A program made the position numbers and the translations under genes. Of a stretch of DNA of 10,550 nt, positions 5,274-10,550 are shown one piece after another (position 1 is the first letter of the stretch; each line of letters opens with the position of its first letter). Below the pieces are notes generated by a model, which saw only the letters and a program-made list of their open reading frames with translations, was not told where the DNA came from and did no database searches. This DNA is from Pseudomonadota bacterium (lineage in GTDB: Bacteria; Pseudomonadota; Alphaproteobacteria; Micropepsales; Micropepsaceae): NCBI GenBank assembly GCA_025360685.1, contig JANYBR010000210.1, positions 1-10,550 of the forward strand, read 5' to 3'.

Positions 5274-6665
5274 TTAGAGCTTGGCGCAATCTTTCGCAGT
5301 CTGATCGATCGCCGCTTTCAGTTTGACAATGATCTCCTCAACCTCGGATTCGCTGACCACCAGAGGCGGCGCCAGAACCATTGTGTCGCGGATCGCGCGG
5401 CAGATCAGTCCGTCGTTGAAGCAATAGTTGCGGCAATGAGTTCCGACCGCTCCCGGATCGGGGAAAAAGCGGCGCTCGCGCTTGTCGCGCACCAGTTCGA
5501 TGGCGGCCAGCAAGCCAACGCCGCGAACTTCTCCGACGATAGGGTGATCAGAGAAAGTCTCGCGCAAACGGCGCTGCAGATATGGCCCGATCTCGTTCTT
5601 GACGCGCGGCACGAGCCCGTCGCGCTCGATCACTTCGAGATTCTTCAGCGCCACGGCACTGGCCACCGGATGACCGGAATAGGTGAAGCCATGCACCATT
5701 TCCTCGTTGGAATTGAGGATTGTGGTCGCAACGCGCGTGCCAAGCGAGATCGCAGAGATCGGCTGGTAACCTGACGAAAGCCCCTTTGCCATCGTGATGA
5801 TGTCGGGCGCGATGCGATAGGTCAGCGCGCCGAACCATTCGCCGGTGCGCCCGAAGCCGGTGATCACCTCGTCCAGATGCAGCAGCACGTCGTATTTGGC
5901 GCAGATACGTTGCACCTCGTGCCAGTAGGTGGCGGGGGGAAAGATCACTCCGCCAGCACCCTGCACGGGCTCGGCCGAAAACGATGCAACCTTGTCGGCG
6001 CCGAGCTCCAGGATCTTCTCCTCGAGTTTTTTGGCGATCAACAGACCAAACTCGTCCGGACCGATATCGCCGTAGCCAGCCTGCTTCGCGCCATACCAGT
6101 ACGGAGCCGGAACTTTTTCAAAGCCGGCAAGCGGCAAGTCCCATTGCGGATGCATGGGCGTGAGGCCGGACAGCGAGGCGGCCGCGAAGGTCACGCCGTG
6201 ATACGCATAGTCGCGCGACAGGTGGATCTTCTTGTCCAGCCTGCCCTGGCGATTCCAGAAATAACGGATGAGCTTCAGCGCGGTGTCGGTGGCTTCAGAG
6301 CCCGAATTGGCAAAGAGCACACGCTCATGCCCGGCCGGCAGCAGTGTTGCGAGCTTGGCCGCCAGCTCGATCGTCCAAGGGTTCGAAGTCTTGAAGAAGT
6401 GATTGTAGTAGGGAAGCGTCTTGAGGGCCTCGTAGCCCGCTTCGGCGAGTTCCTCGTTGCCGTAGCCGAGCTGAACGCACCACAGACCGGCCATGCCGTC
6501 GATGATCTTCTTGCCTTCGGAGTCCCAGAGATAGACCCCCTTGCCTCTGGTGATGATCCGCACGCCTTCCTTGTTCAGCGCGGCGGTATCGGAAAAGGGG
6601 TGGACGTGATGGGCGGCGTCGAGCGCTTGCCAGTGCTTTGTCTGGTTGCTGCCGCGTGCCGTCAT
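5274..6665 (-). CDS. Class III omega-aminotransferase, putrescine:pyruvate type
   Basis: A 463-residue PLP-dependent fold-type I enzyme of full length. The PLP-phosphate-binding turn NSGSEATDTALK (120-131), the pyridine-nitrogen aspartate D265 in HLDEVITGFGRTG, the Schiff-base lysine K294 in TMAKGLSSGYQP, and GFTYSGHPVASAVAL (326-340) are all present. The overall pattern, including ALNKEGVRIITRGKGVYLWDSEGKKIIDGMAGLWC, resembles SpuC putrescine:pyruvate aminotransferase and beta-alanine:pyruvate relatives, which transfer a terminal amino group to pyruvate. Substrate choice within this subgroup cannot be settled by eye. CGGAG precedes the ATG by 10 bases. It is monocistronic, with its own promoter. 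A PuuD-like hydrolase lies 2.7 kb away on the same strand, consistent with a polyamine role. Confidence 0.92.
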   Translation of the reverse strand: MTARGSNQTKHWQALDAAHHVHPFSDTAALNKEGVRIITRGKGVYLWDSEGKKIIDGMAGLWCVQLGYGNEELAEAGYEALKTLPYYNHFFKTSNPWTIELAAKLATLLPAGHERVLFANSGSEATDTALKLIRYFWNRQGRLDKKIHLSRDYAYHGVTFAAASLSGLTPMHPQWDLPLAGFEKVPAPYWYGAKQAGYGDIGPDEFGLLIAKKLEEKILELGADKVASFSAEPVQGAGGVIFPPATYWHEVQRICAKYDVLLHLDEVITGFGRTGEWFGALTYRIAPDIITMAKGLSSGYQPISAISLGTRVATTILNSNEEMVHGFTYSGHPVASAVALKNLEVIERDGLVPRVKNEIGPYLQRRLRETFSDHPIVGEVRGVGLLAAIELVRDKRERRFFPDPGAVGTHCRNYCFNDGLICRAIRDTMVLAPPLVVSESEVEEIIVKLKAAIDQTAKDCAKL

Positions 6666-6718
6666 GGTGCGCGCACTCCGGAATGGAAGAAAAGTCGCGC
6701 ACGATTGGCCGCTTCAGC

Positions 6719-6748
6719 AATATAATTGTTCGGCAAATTCTCGCGCAA
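6719..6748 (-). promoter_or_regulatory. Promoter candidate of the aminotransferase gene
   Basis: Minus strand TTGCGC (6748-6743), 18-base spacer, TATATT (6724-6719). Transcription would start near 6712, giving a leader of about 47 bases. The -10 is strong. The remainder of 6666-6870 shows no other gene or clear structure. Confidence 0.5.
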
Positions 6749-6870
6749 CCATCGCTTTTCCACTTTGCACCGCCAAAGACGCGCGGCGCCGACGCGCAAA
6801 TGCGTGCAGGTCCGCTCGGCGCACAGTATACGCGCTGATTCCGCGGTGTTGGATAAGTTTCCGACGGGCT

Positions 6871-7509
6871 CTAGCCGGGTGGCCGCATCAGCGCCACCGC
6901 CTTGGTCCAACCCGGCAGCGCGGCAAGTTCGGTGCGCCAGCGCTGAATTCCCCGATAGGCTTCGAGCGGCATCTTCGCCTGATCCGCACTGACGAGCGAG
7001 GCGCCCAGCGAGACGTCGGCAACGGTGAGCGAGTCGCCCGCGACGTAACGCGTCTTCTGCAAGGCGCCATCGAGAACCGGTCCGAGACGGCCCATCAATT
7101 CCTCGCCGCGCGCGATTTCGGAAGCCGATGCCTCGCCGCGGCCGAACAGCGGCTTGACCACTCTTTCAAACATGAAGATGGCGCAAGCCGGATCCCAATG
7201 CGCCGTCTCCCAGAATTGCCACTTCACGGCGGTCATGCGCGCCTTCAGATCCGCCGGCAGCAGGCCGGACTGCGGCTTGAGCGCCGCCAGGTACTGCACG
7301 ATGGCATTCGACTCCCAAAGCACGTAGCCGTCGTCCTCAAGGACCGGCATGCGCTGATTGGGATTGAGTGCTGTGAAGCCGGGGGTCTTTTGCGCCTGCT
7401 TGCCGAAGTCGACCAGCACCATCTCGTAGTCGATGCCGAGTTGGTTGGCGGCAAACAGCACCTTGAAGGCGCGCGGGCTGAGCGGAAAAACGTACAGCTT
7501 GATGGTCAC
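6871..7509 (-). CDS. Glutathione S-transferase family protein
   Basis: A 212-residue cytosolic GST. The N-terminal thioredoxin-fold domain starts MTIKLYVFPLSPRAFKVLFAA, with S11 in the position of the catalytic Ser/Cys. P55 in QRMPVL is the cis-proline that holds glutathione, and E66-S67 in WESNAI bind its gamma-glutamyl part. The C-terminal helical domain has the folding motif AGDSLTVADVSL. The family conjugates glutathione to electrophiles or reduces peroxides and disulfides; the substrate is unknown. I chose GTG 7509 with GAGGAG 7 bases upstream; a GTG five codons earlier (7524) would have that site inside the gene. It is the last gene of the ArsR operon, 55 bases after the exported SRPBCC gene. 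No terminator was found after it. Confidence 0.9.
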   Translation of the reverse strand: MTIKLYVFPLSPRAFKVLFAANQLGIDYEMVLVDFGKQAQKTPGFTALNPNQRMPVLEDDGYVLWESNAIVQYLAALKPQSGLLPADLKARMTAVKWQFWETAHWDPACAIFMFERVVKPLFGRGEASASEIARGEELMGRLGPVLDGALQKTRYVAGDSLTVADVSLGASLVSADQAKMPLEAYRGIQRWRTELAALPGWTKAVALMRPPG

Positions 7510-7564
7510 GATGATGCTCCTCACATGAATTTGTCGGGATGGAATTTACAAAGTGCGAACGCGC

Positions 7565-8113
7565 TCAGGGTTTGGCCTCGGGAGATCCTGTTTCGATCAG
7601 CGATTTCAGGCGACCCATCTGTTCGCCGAGCACATTGTCGACCGGGCCCGCCCATGACTGAAGTCCATCCTTGAGATACCCGCCGACATTGTAGGTAAGC
7701 GATAGCTCCGTACCGTCCGCGGCGGGCTTCAGCGAAATGGTCATGGCGCCCTCGACGCCAAGTCCTTGCAATGGACCGAGCGCACCGCGCATGACCAAAG
7801 CCTTGCCCGGCGCGGCGAACACGACGGACATGTGGAGAACCGAACCGCCGTTCGGCAATGCCTCGCACCAACAGCCGCCGGCTTTGGTATCGAGCGTGAG
7901 GTTGGCGGCGCTGTGCGAGAAAGTGTGAGCGGAACTCCACCACTGCGCCGGAGACACGAACGCGTCATAGACCTTGTCCGGCGACGCGGAGATGTGAACT
8001 TTTTCGATCACGGAAAATCCGTTCGCCGCCACGTCCGACACGGCGGCATGTACCGGACAGGACAAGACCGTCGCGATCACAAGACCGGCCGCGGCATGAA
8101 TGATGCGCTGCAT
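7565..8113 (-). CDS. Exported SRPBCC (START/Bet v 1-fold) protein
   Basis: A 182-residue protein with an N-terminal signal peptide: MQRIIHAAAGLVIATVLSCPVHA (1-23), with a basic start, a hydrophobic core and VHA before the cleavage site. VLSC-P at 16-20 is a poor lipobox, so a periplasmic rather than lipidated protein is favoured. The mature part begins FSVIEKVHISASPDKVYDAFVSPAQWWSSAHTFS, typical of the SRPBCC fold, which forms a hydrophobic ligand cavity. It ends with the long helix DNVLGEQMGRLKSLIE. ATG 8113 has AAGGAG 5 bases upstream. Cytosolic AHSA1-like SRPBCC proteins are common beside ArsR; an exported version in the same operon is less usual. The shared WW-x-x-xH motif suggests kinship with the SRPBCC gene two positions upstream. 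The ligand is unknown. Confidence 0.85.
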   Translation of the reverse strand: MQRIIHAAAGLVIATVLSCPVHAAVSDVAANGFSVIEKVHISASPDKVYDAFVSPAQWWSSAHTFSHSAANLTLDTKAGGCWCEALPNGGSVLHMSVVFAAPGKALVMRGALGPLQGLGVEGAMTISLKPAADGTELSLTYNVGGYLKDGLQSWAGPVDNVLGEQMGRLKSLIETGSPEAKP

Positions 8114-8132
8114 GCACTGCTCCTTAGAGGAC

Positions 8133-8513
8133 TCAAACCGCCTTGCGATCGGGCTGATGAATGCCGACGATGTTGCCGTCGGGGTCCTTGATATAGACTT
8201 GGTGGCCGACGCCAGGGATCGCCATTTTCGGCAGAGCAATCGTCGCTCCCGCTTCGAGCGCACGCTTCAGCGATTGATCGAGCGATGTCACACCGACCGA
8301 GCAGACGAAGGCGTTGACCGGGGCGCCCTCGGGCGCGGCAGACCCCGTGCGGCTCATCATGCCCCCATTTATGCCATCGCCGCTTCCGGTCTCGAACAGC
8401 CAATAATTCAGCTGAGGCAAATGTGCGACCTTCCAGTCGAATACCTTTGCATAGAATGCCGAAAGCTTATCCGGATTGGTGGCATGAATTTCAAAATGAA
8501 CGATGCGCGACAT
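8133..8513 (-). CDS. VOC family (glyoxalase/bleomycin-resistance fold) protein
   Basis: A 126-residue single VOC domain made of two beta-alpha-beta-beta-beta units. The first runs MSRIVHFEIHATNPDKLSAFYAKVFDWKV with candidate metal ligand H6 or H10, then NYWLFETG. The second has VNAFVCSVGVTSLDQSLKRALEAGA and ends GHQVYIKDPDGNIVGIHQ, where DPDGN is the family hallmark. It resembles the CFP30B / YdcJ-like group whose activities are mostly unknown; members of the superfamily isomerise, cleave or bind small electrophiles, usually with a metal. ATG 8513 has GGAGG 6-7 bases upstream; a TTG eight codons earlier is rejected. It lies 20 bases after one SRPBCC gene and 19 before the other. Confidence 0.88.
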   Translation of the reverse strand: MSRIVHFEIHATNPDKLSAFYAKVFDWKVAHLPQLNYWLFETGSGDGINGGMMSRTGSAAPEGAPVNAFVCSVGVTSLDQSLKRALEAGATIALPKMAIPGVGHQVYIKDPDGNIVGIHQPDRKAV

Positions 8514-8533
8514 GACTTTCTCCTCCCCCGGAT

Positions 8534-9004
8534 TCAACCTTCCGCCCGTTTCTTGAACAGTTCCAGCAGGGCCGGCCAGCCACCGTCGACGCTGCCGCGC
8601 ATCTTGGCTCCGTTCTCTTCGCCCAGCGCTTCGAAATTGCGATGTTCGAGTTCGACCCGCGTGGTGCGCGCGTCTTGTGCGACGAACTTGATTTCAACTT
8701 CGGACGCAACAGATGGGTCACGCTTCCAGTTGGCGCCCACTTCCCAGCTGAACACGATGCGATGCGGCGGGTCCCAAACCTGCATGTGGCCGACGACAGT
8801 CTCGCTGCCGTCTTCGTGGGTGGTGTACCAGCGGCCGCCATTGCGCGGTTCGATCAAGGATTTCTTCACCGGAAGCGCGCCGATGCTGTGCGAGTTCGGC
8901 CACCAGCTGTCGAGCCGGTTAGTGAAGACATCGAAGGCGTGCGCCTGTGAGGCGTTGACGACGAGCGATTTGCGCACGGGAGCGATAGAGATGGTCTTGG
9001 TCAC
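8534..9004 (-). CDS. AHSA1-type SRPBCC domain protein
   Basis: A 156-residue cytosolic protein with the AHSA1/activator-of-Hsp90-homologue variant of the SRPBCC fold. KSLVVNASQAHAFDVFTNRLDSWWPNSHSIG (12-42) is the first strand and helices. The middle contains GGRWYTTHEDGSETVVGHMQVWDPPHRIVFSWEVG, with the family's G-x-x-x-x-W-D-P-P-x-R, and the C-terminal helix ends GGWPALLELFKKRAEG. Members paired with ArsR are thought to bind small hydrophobic molecules; no enzymatic residue can be named. The GTG start at 9004 overlaps the arsR stop by four bases (GTGA), with AAGGA about 9 bases upstream, so the two are translationally coupled. A much longer open frame reaching 9385 is antisense-like run-through of the arsR gene in another frame. 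Confidence 0.9.
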   Translation of the reverse strand: MTKTISIAPVRKSLVVNASQAHAFDVFTNRLDSWWPNSHSIGALPVKKSLIEPRNGGRWYTTHEDGSETVVGHMQVWDPPHRIVFSWEVGANWKRDPSVASEVEIKFVAQDARTTRVELEHRNFEALGEENGAKMRGSVDGGWPALLELFKKRAEG

Positions 9005-9321
9005 TCGGGTTTTTCCTTCTCGAACGATTTTTCGGTCTCGGCCTGAAATGCGCCGAGTGCCTTGTCCCAGAATTGATCGAGCCAGGCGCGCAGGGCCGCC
9101 AGCCCGTTCGGATCGATGTAGTAGACACGACGTGTTCCTTCGGCGCGATCCGTCACCAGGCCCGCCTCCTTCAACACTTTGAGATGCTGTGACACGGCCG
9201 GCCGACTCACGGGCATGCCGCGCGCGATATCGCCCACCGCGCGCGGTCCCGACCGCAGCGATTCCATGACGAGCCGCCGGGTCGGATCGGCAAGCGCGTG
9301 CAGGGCGTTTCCGTAAGTCAT
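9001..9321 (-). CDS. ArsR family transcriptional regulator (non-metal type)
   Basis: A 106-residue winged-helix repressor. ALADPTRRLVMESL (9-22) is the opening helix, the HTH runs about 29-56 with recognition helix SRPAVSQHLKVLKEAGLV, and GTRRVYYID (62-70) is the wing. It contains no cysteine, so thiol-based metal sensing as in ArsR/SmtB is excluded; it belongs to the group that precedes SRPBCC genes. As a dimer it should bind inverted repeats, and two such repeats overlap its own promoter and start codon, indicating autorepression of the five-gene operon. The ATG has no clear Shine-Dalgarno site, and the predicted transcription start coincides with it. The inducer is unknown, presumably a ligand linked to the downstream SRPBCC, VOC and GST proteins. 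Confidence 0.93.
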   Translation of the reverse strand: MTYGNALHALADPTRRLVMESLRSGPRAVGDIARGMPVSRPAVSQHLKVLKEAGLVTDRAEGTRRVYYIDPNGLAALRAWLDQFWDKALGAFQAETEKSFEKEKPE

Positions 9322-9345
9322 AGCTTACCGTAAGCAGCCACTTAC
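9313..9345. promoter_or_regulatory. Tandem ArsR operator: two GTAAG-N6-CTTAC repeats
   Basis: On the plus strand GTAAG (9313-9317), six bases, CTTAC (9324-9328), one base, GTAAG (9330-9334), six bases, CTTAC (9341-9345). Two perfect 16-bp inverted repeats therefore sit head to tail with a 17-bp period. They cover the -10 region, the spacer and the first codons of arsR. This is the position expected for an autorepressor; binding itself is inferred. Confidence 0.7.
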
Positions 9346-9355
9346 AAACTGTCAA
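9327..9355 (-). promoter_or_regulatory. Promoter of the arsR-SRPBCC-VOC-SRPBCC-GST operon
   Basis: Minus strand: perfect -35 TTGACA (9355-9350), 17-base spacer, -10 TACGGT (9332-9327), which is weak. The predicted start is at about 9319-9321, the A of the arsR ATG, so the message may be leaderless. It is interleaved with the tandem operator. Confidence 0.6.
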
Positions 9356-9388
9356 CATCTGTATCGGAAGTCGCGCCGACATCAATTT

Positions 9389-10138
9389 TTACTTGGCGGC
9401 TTGAGCTCGAAGGGCGCTGCCGAAGGCGGCAAAAATCTCGCGCGATACGGGATTCTCGGACCAGGCCCATTCAGGGTGCCATTGCACGGCGAACAAAAAT
9501 CCTTTTGCGCCCGGCATCGACACGGCTTCGATCTGGCCATCAGGCGCCACAGCCTCCACGCGCAACGCGGACGCGAGACGGTCGATCCCCTGCGAGTGCA
9601 GCGAATTGACCGAAAACCTCTTCTCTTTTGCGATGCGCGAGAGCACTCCACCGTCTTGCACCTGAACCGGATGCACCCGGCCGTACTGCACATCGAGCGG
9701 ATCACTGTCGTTGGAGCGGTGATCGGCGCGGCCCGGCACTTCCTGAAGGTGCTGGTGCAAGGTGCCGCCGAGCGCGACGTTGAGCTCTTGGAAGCCGCGG
9801 CAGATGCACAGCACGGGCTTGCCGGACTCGATCGCGGCCTTGAGCAGCGGCAACGCGGTCGCATCGCGATGCTCGTCCTGCAGCACGCCCTCGCGCGGCG
9901 CCGGCCCGCCATAGTGCTTGGGCGCGACGTTCGAGGGCGATCCGGTGAAGAGCAGACCGTCGATGCTGTGCAGTAGTTCAGCGACCGGAAGCGGCGGATC
10001 GAGCACCGGGATAAGCAGCGGAAACGCGCCCGAACCGTCGCGCACCGCAGTCACATATTTCTCGCCGGCCAGATGATAGGGATGCTTGCCCATCATGCGG
10101 CGGTCGCAAGGCACTCCGACGATGGGGGCGCGGCTCAT
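9389..10138 (-). CDS. PuuD-like gamma-glutamyl-gamma-aminobutyrate hydrolase family protein (peptidase C26)
   Basis: A 249-residue class I glutamine-amidotransferase-fold hydrolase, close to the 254 residues of E. coli PuuD. The start APIVGVPCDRRMMGKHPYHLAGEKYV is the family opening, and GLLFTGSPSNVAPKHYGG (61-78) the oxyanion-side loop. C113 in LCICRGFQELN is the nucleophile (E. coli PuuD C114), and H221 with E223 in QWHPEW complete the triad. PuuD releases GABA from gamma-glutamyl-GABA in putrescine breakdown; other C26 members cut folate polyglutamate or similar gamma-glutamyl amides, so the substrate is probable, not proven. AGGAG precedes the ATG by 9 bases. It follows the LolA-family gene by 6 bases on the same strand, so the two are likely cotranscribed, though no functional link is evident. 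Confidence 0.9.
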   Translation of the reverse strand: MSRAPIVGVPCDRRMMGKHPYHLAGEKYVTAVRDGSGAFPLLIPVLDPPLPVAELLHSIDGLLFTGSPSNVAPKHYGGPAPREGVLQDEHRDATALPLLKAAIESGKPVLCICRGFQELNVALGGTLHQHLQEVPGRADHRSNDSDPLDVQYGRVHPVQVQDGGVLSRIAKEKRFSVNSLHSQGIDRLASALRVEAVAPDGQIEAVSMPGAKGFLFAVQWHPEWAWSENPVSREIFAAFGSALRAQAAK

Positions 10139-10144
10139 CGCGGC

Positions 10145-10550
10145 TCACTCCTGGGGATGGCGCGCAAACGGGTTCTTGTCGGGCAGGTGGAACAGCGATG
10201 GAGACAAGATGACGCCGGCCACCACATCGCGCAGCGCCACTGTCGTCGTCAGGCCCTGATTGTCGATCACCGACCATTGCCGCAGTTCGTATTGCGGTTC
10301 GGAGAATACCAGAGAGATGTTGGCGCGGGACATGCTGCTGTTGGTGCGCACGCCCAGGACGATCGATCCCTGTTCATGCTGGACGCTGAGAAGCGAACGG
10401 TCGTGCCTGAGATCGATGTCGTTTCCGACGACGAGGCCCAGTGGAGTTTCGGAGAGCGGATAGCGGTCGACGGTATTCAGCCGCGTGTTGGCGACGGCGA
10501 CAGTGTGCCCGTCCACCACGACCAGCGTCGGCGACGGCGGGTTGTAGACA
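10145..10550 (-). CDS. lolA: Outer-membrane lipoprotein carrier LolA family, 5'-truncated by window edge
   Basis: The reading frame is open to the right edge; only the C-terminal 134 or so codons are present, ending HLPDKNPFARHPQE. The block YNPPSPTLVVVDGHTVAVANTRLNTVDRYPLSETPLGLVVGNDIDL matches the alphaproteobacterial LolA-type sequence, and SRANISLVFSEPQYELRQWSVIDNQGLTTTVAL is the second half of its open beta-barrel. LolA is the periplasmic chaperone that carries lipoproteins from LolCDE to the outer membrane; the signal peptide would lie beyond the window. No internal start is proposed: GTG 10519 is inside the domain. In this class lolA usually stands near ftsK and xthA, so a puuD-like gene immediately after it may be lineage-specific. 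Confidence 0.85.
   Translation of the reverse strand, partial: VYNPPSPTLVVVDGHTVAVANTRLNTVDRYPLSETPLGLVVGNDIDLRHDRSLLSVQHEQGSIVLGVRTNSSMSRANISLVFSEPQYELRQWSVIDNQGLTTTVALRDVVAGVILSPSLFHLPDKNPFARHPQE

Noticed and set aside
5877..6725. 282-codon plus-strand open frame.
   Set aside because: Antisense to the aminotransferase, which has every catalytic residue.
7580..7640. Lipoprotein signal in the exported SRPBCC protein.
   Set aside because: The residues before the Cys near position 19 (VLS, then Cys-Pro) fit a lipobox poorly, and a normal VHA cleavage site follows.
6646..7674. 342-codon plus-strand open frame.
   Set aside because: It runs antisense through the GST gene; Arg/His-rich composition and no domain, a by-product of high GC.
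8100..9182. 360-codon plus-strand open frame.
   Set aside because: Antisense to the VOC, SRPBCC and arsR genes, all of which have recognisable domains and start signals.
8534..9385. A 283-residue SRPBCC protein starting at 9385.
   Set aside because: The first 127 codons are another frame of the arsR gene and its promoter; the GTG at 9004 overlaps the arsR stop in the usual coupled manner.

Overview
The window is ordinary chromosomal DNA of a GC-rich (about 60% by eye) alphaproteobacterium. The order rplU-rpmA followed by GNAT acetyltransferases is the arrangement that normally leads into obgE in Rhizobiales and related orders. The LolA-type protein, the putrescine catabolism proteins and the ribosomal protein sequences fit the same class. 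The genus cannot be fixed from the sequence. No phage, insertion sequence, CRISPR array, tRNA or rRNA is visible.

Layout. (1) 1-2393, minus strand: a promoter drives rplU and rpmA. Three GNAT acetyltransferase genes follow, joined to each other by ATGA start/stop overlaps; the last runs off the left edge. Between rpmA and the first GNAT gene lie three successive hairpins: a plain stem-loop, a canonical intrinsic terminator, and a hairpin that buries the GNAT Shine-Dalgarno sequence. (2) 2436-3662, minus strand: an unrecognised four-helix membrane protein overlaps a LysE/RhtB-type exporter gene, which is followed by a possible terminator. (3) 3686-4920, plus strand: a CX5R protein phosphatase overlaps AlkB, a DNA/RNA demethylase. 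(4) 4919-5101, minus strand: the AlkB / aminotransferase gap contains a promoter, four successive hairpins and a strong terminator. I read this as an unannotated small RNA of about 148 nt with C-rich loops; it is the most interesting item here. (5) 5274-6665, minus strand: a class III aminotransferase of the putrescine:pyruvate / omega-amino acid type. (6) 6871-9355, minus strand: a five-gene operon of ArsR regulator, AHSA1-type SRPBCC protein, VOC (glyoxalase-fold) protein, exported SRPBCC protein and glutathione S-transferase. Its promoter carries two copies of the inverted repeat GTAAG-N6-CTTAC in tandem. (7) 9389-10550, minus strand: the 3' part of a LolA-family gene, followed 6 bases later by a PuuD-like class I amidotransferase (peptidase C26).

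How the genes may work together. The ArsR operon looks like a self-repressed small-molecule response or detoxification unit: GST, VOC and two hydrophobic-cavity SRPBCC proteins under a cysteine-free, non-metal ArsR. PuuD and the aminotransferase on either side could both act in putrescine / gamma-aminobutyrate breakdown. The rplU-rpmA operon is housekeeping, with regulated read-through into the acetyltransferases suggested by the hairpins. Coding is dense; the only long non-coding stretch is 4921-5273 (353 bases), and 6666-6870 and 2328-2476 are shorter promoter regions.
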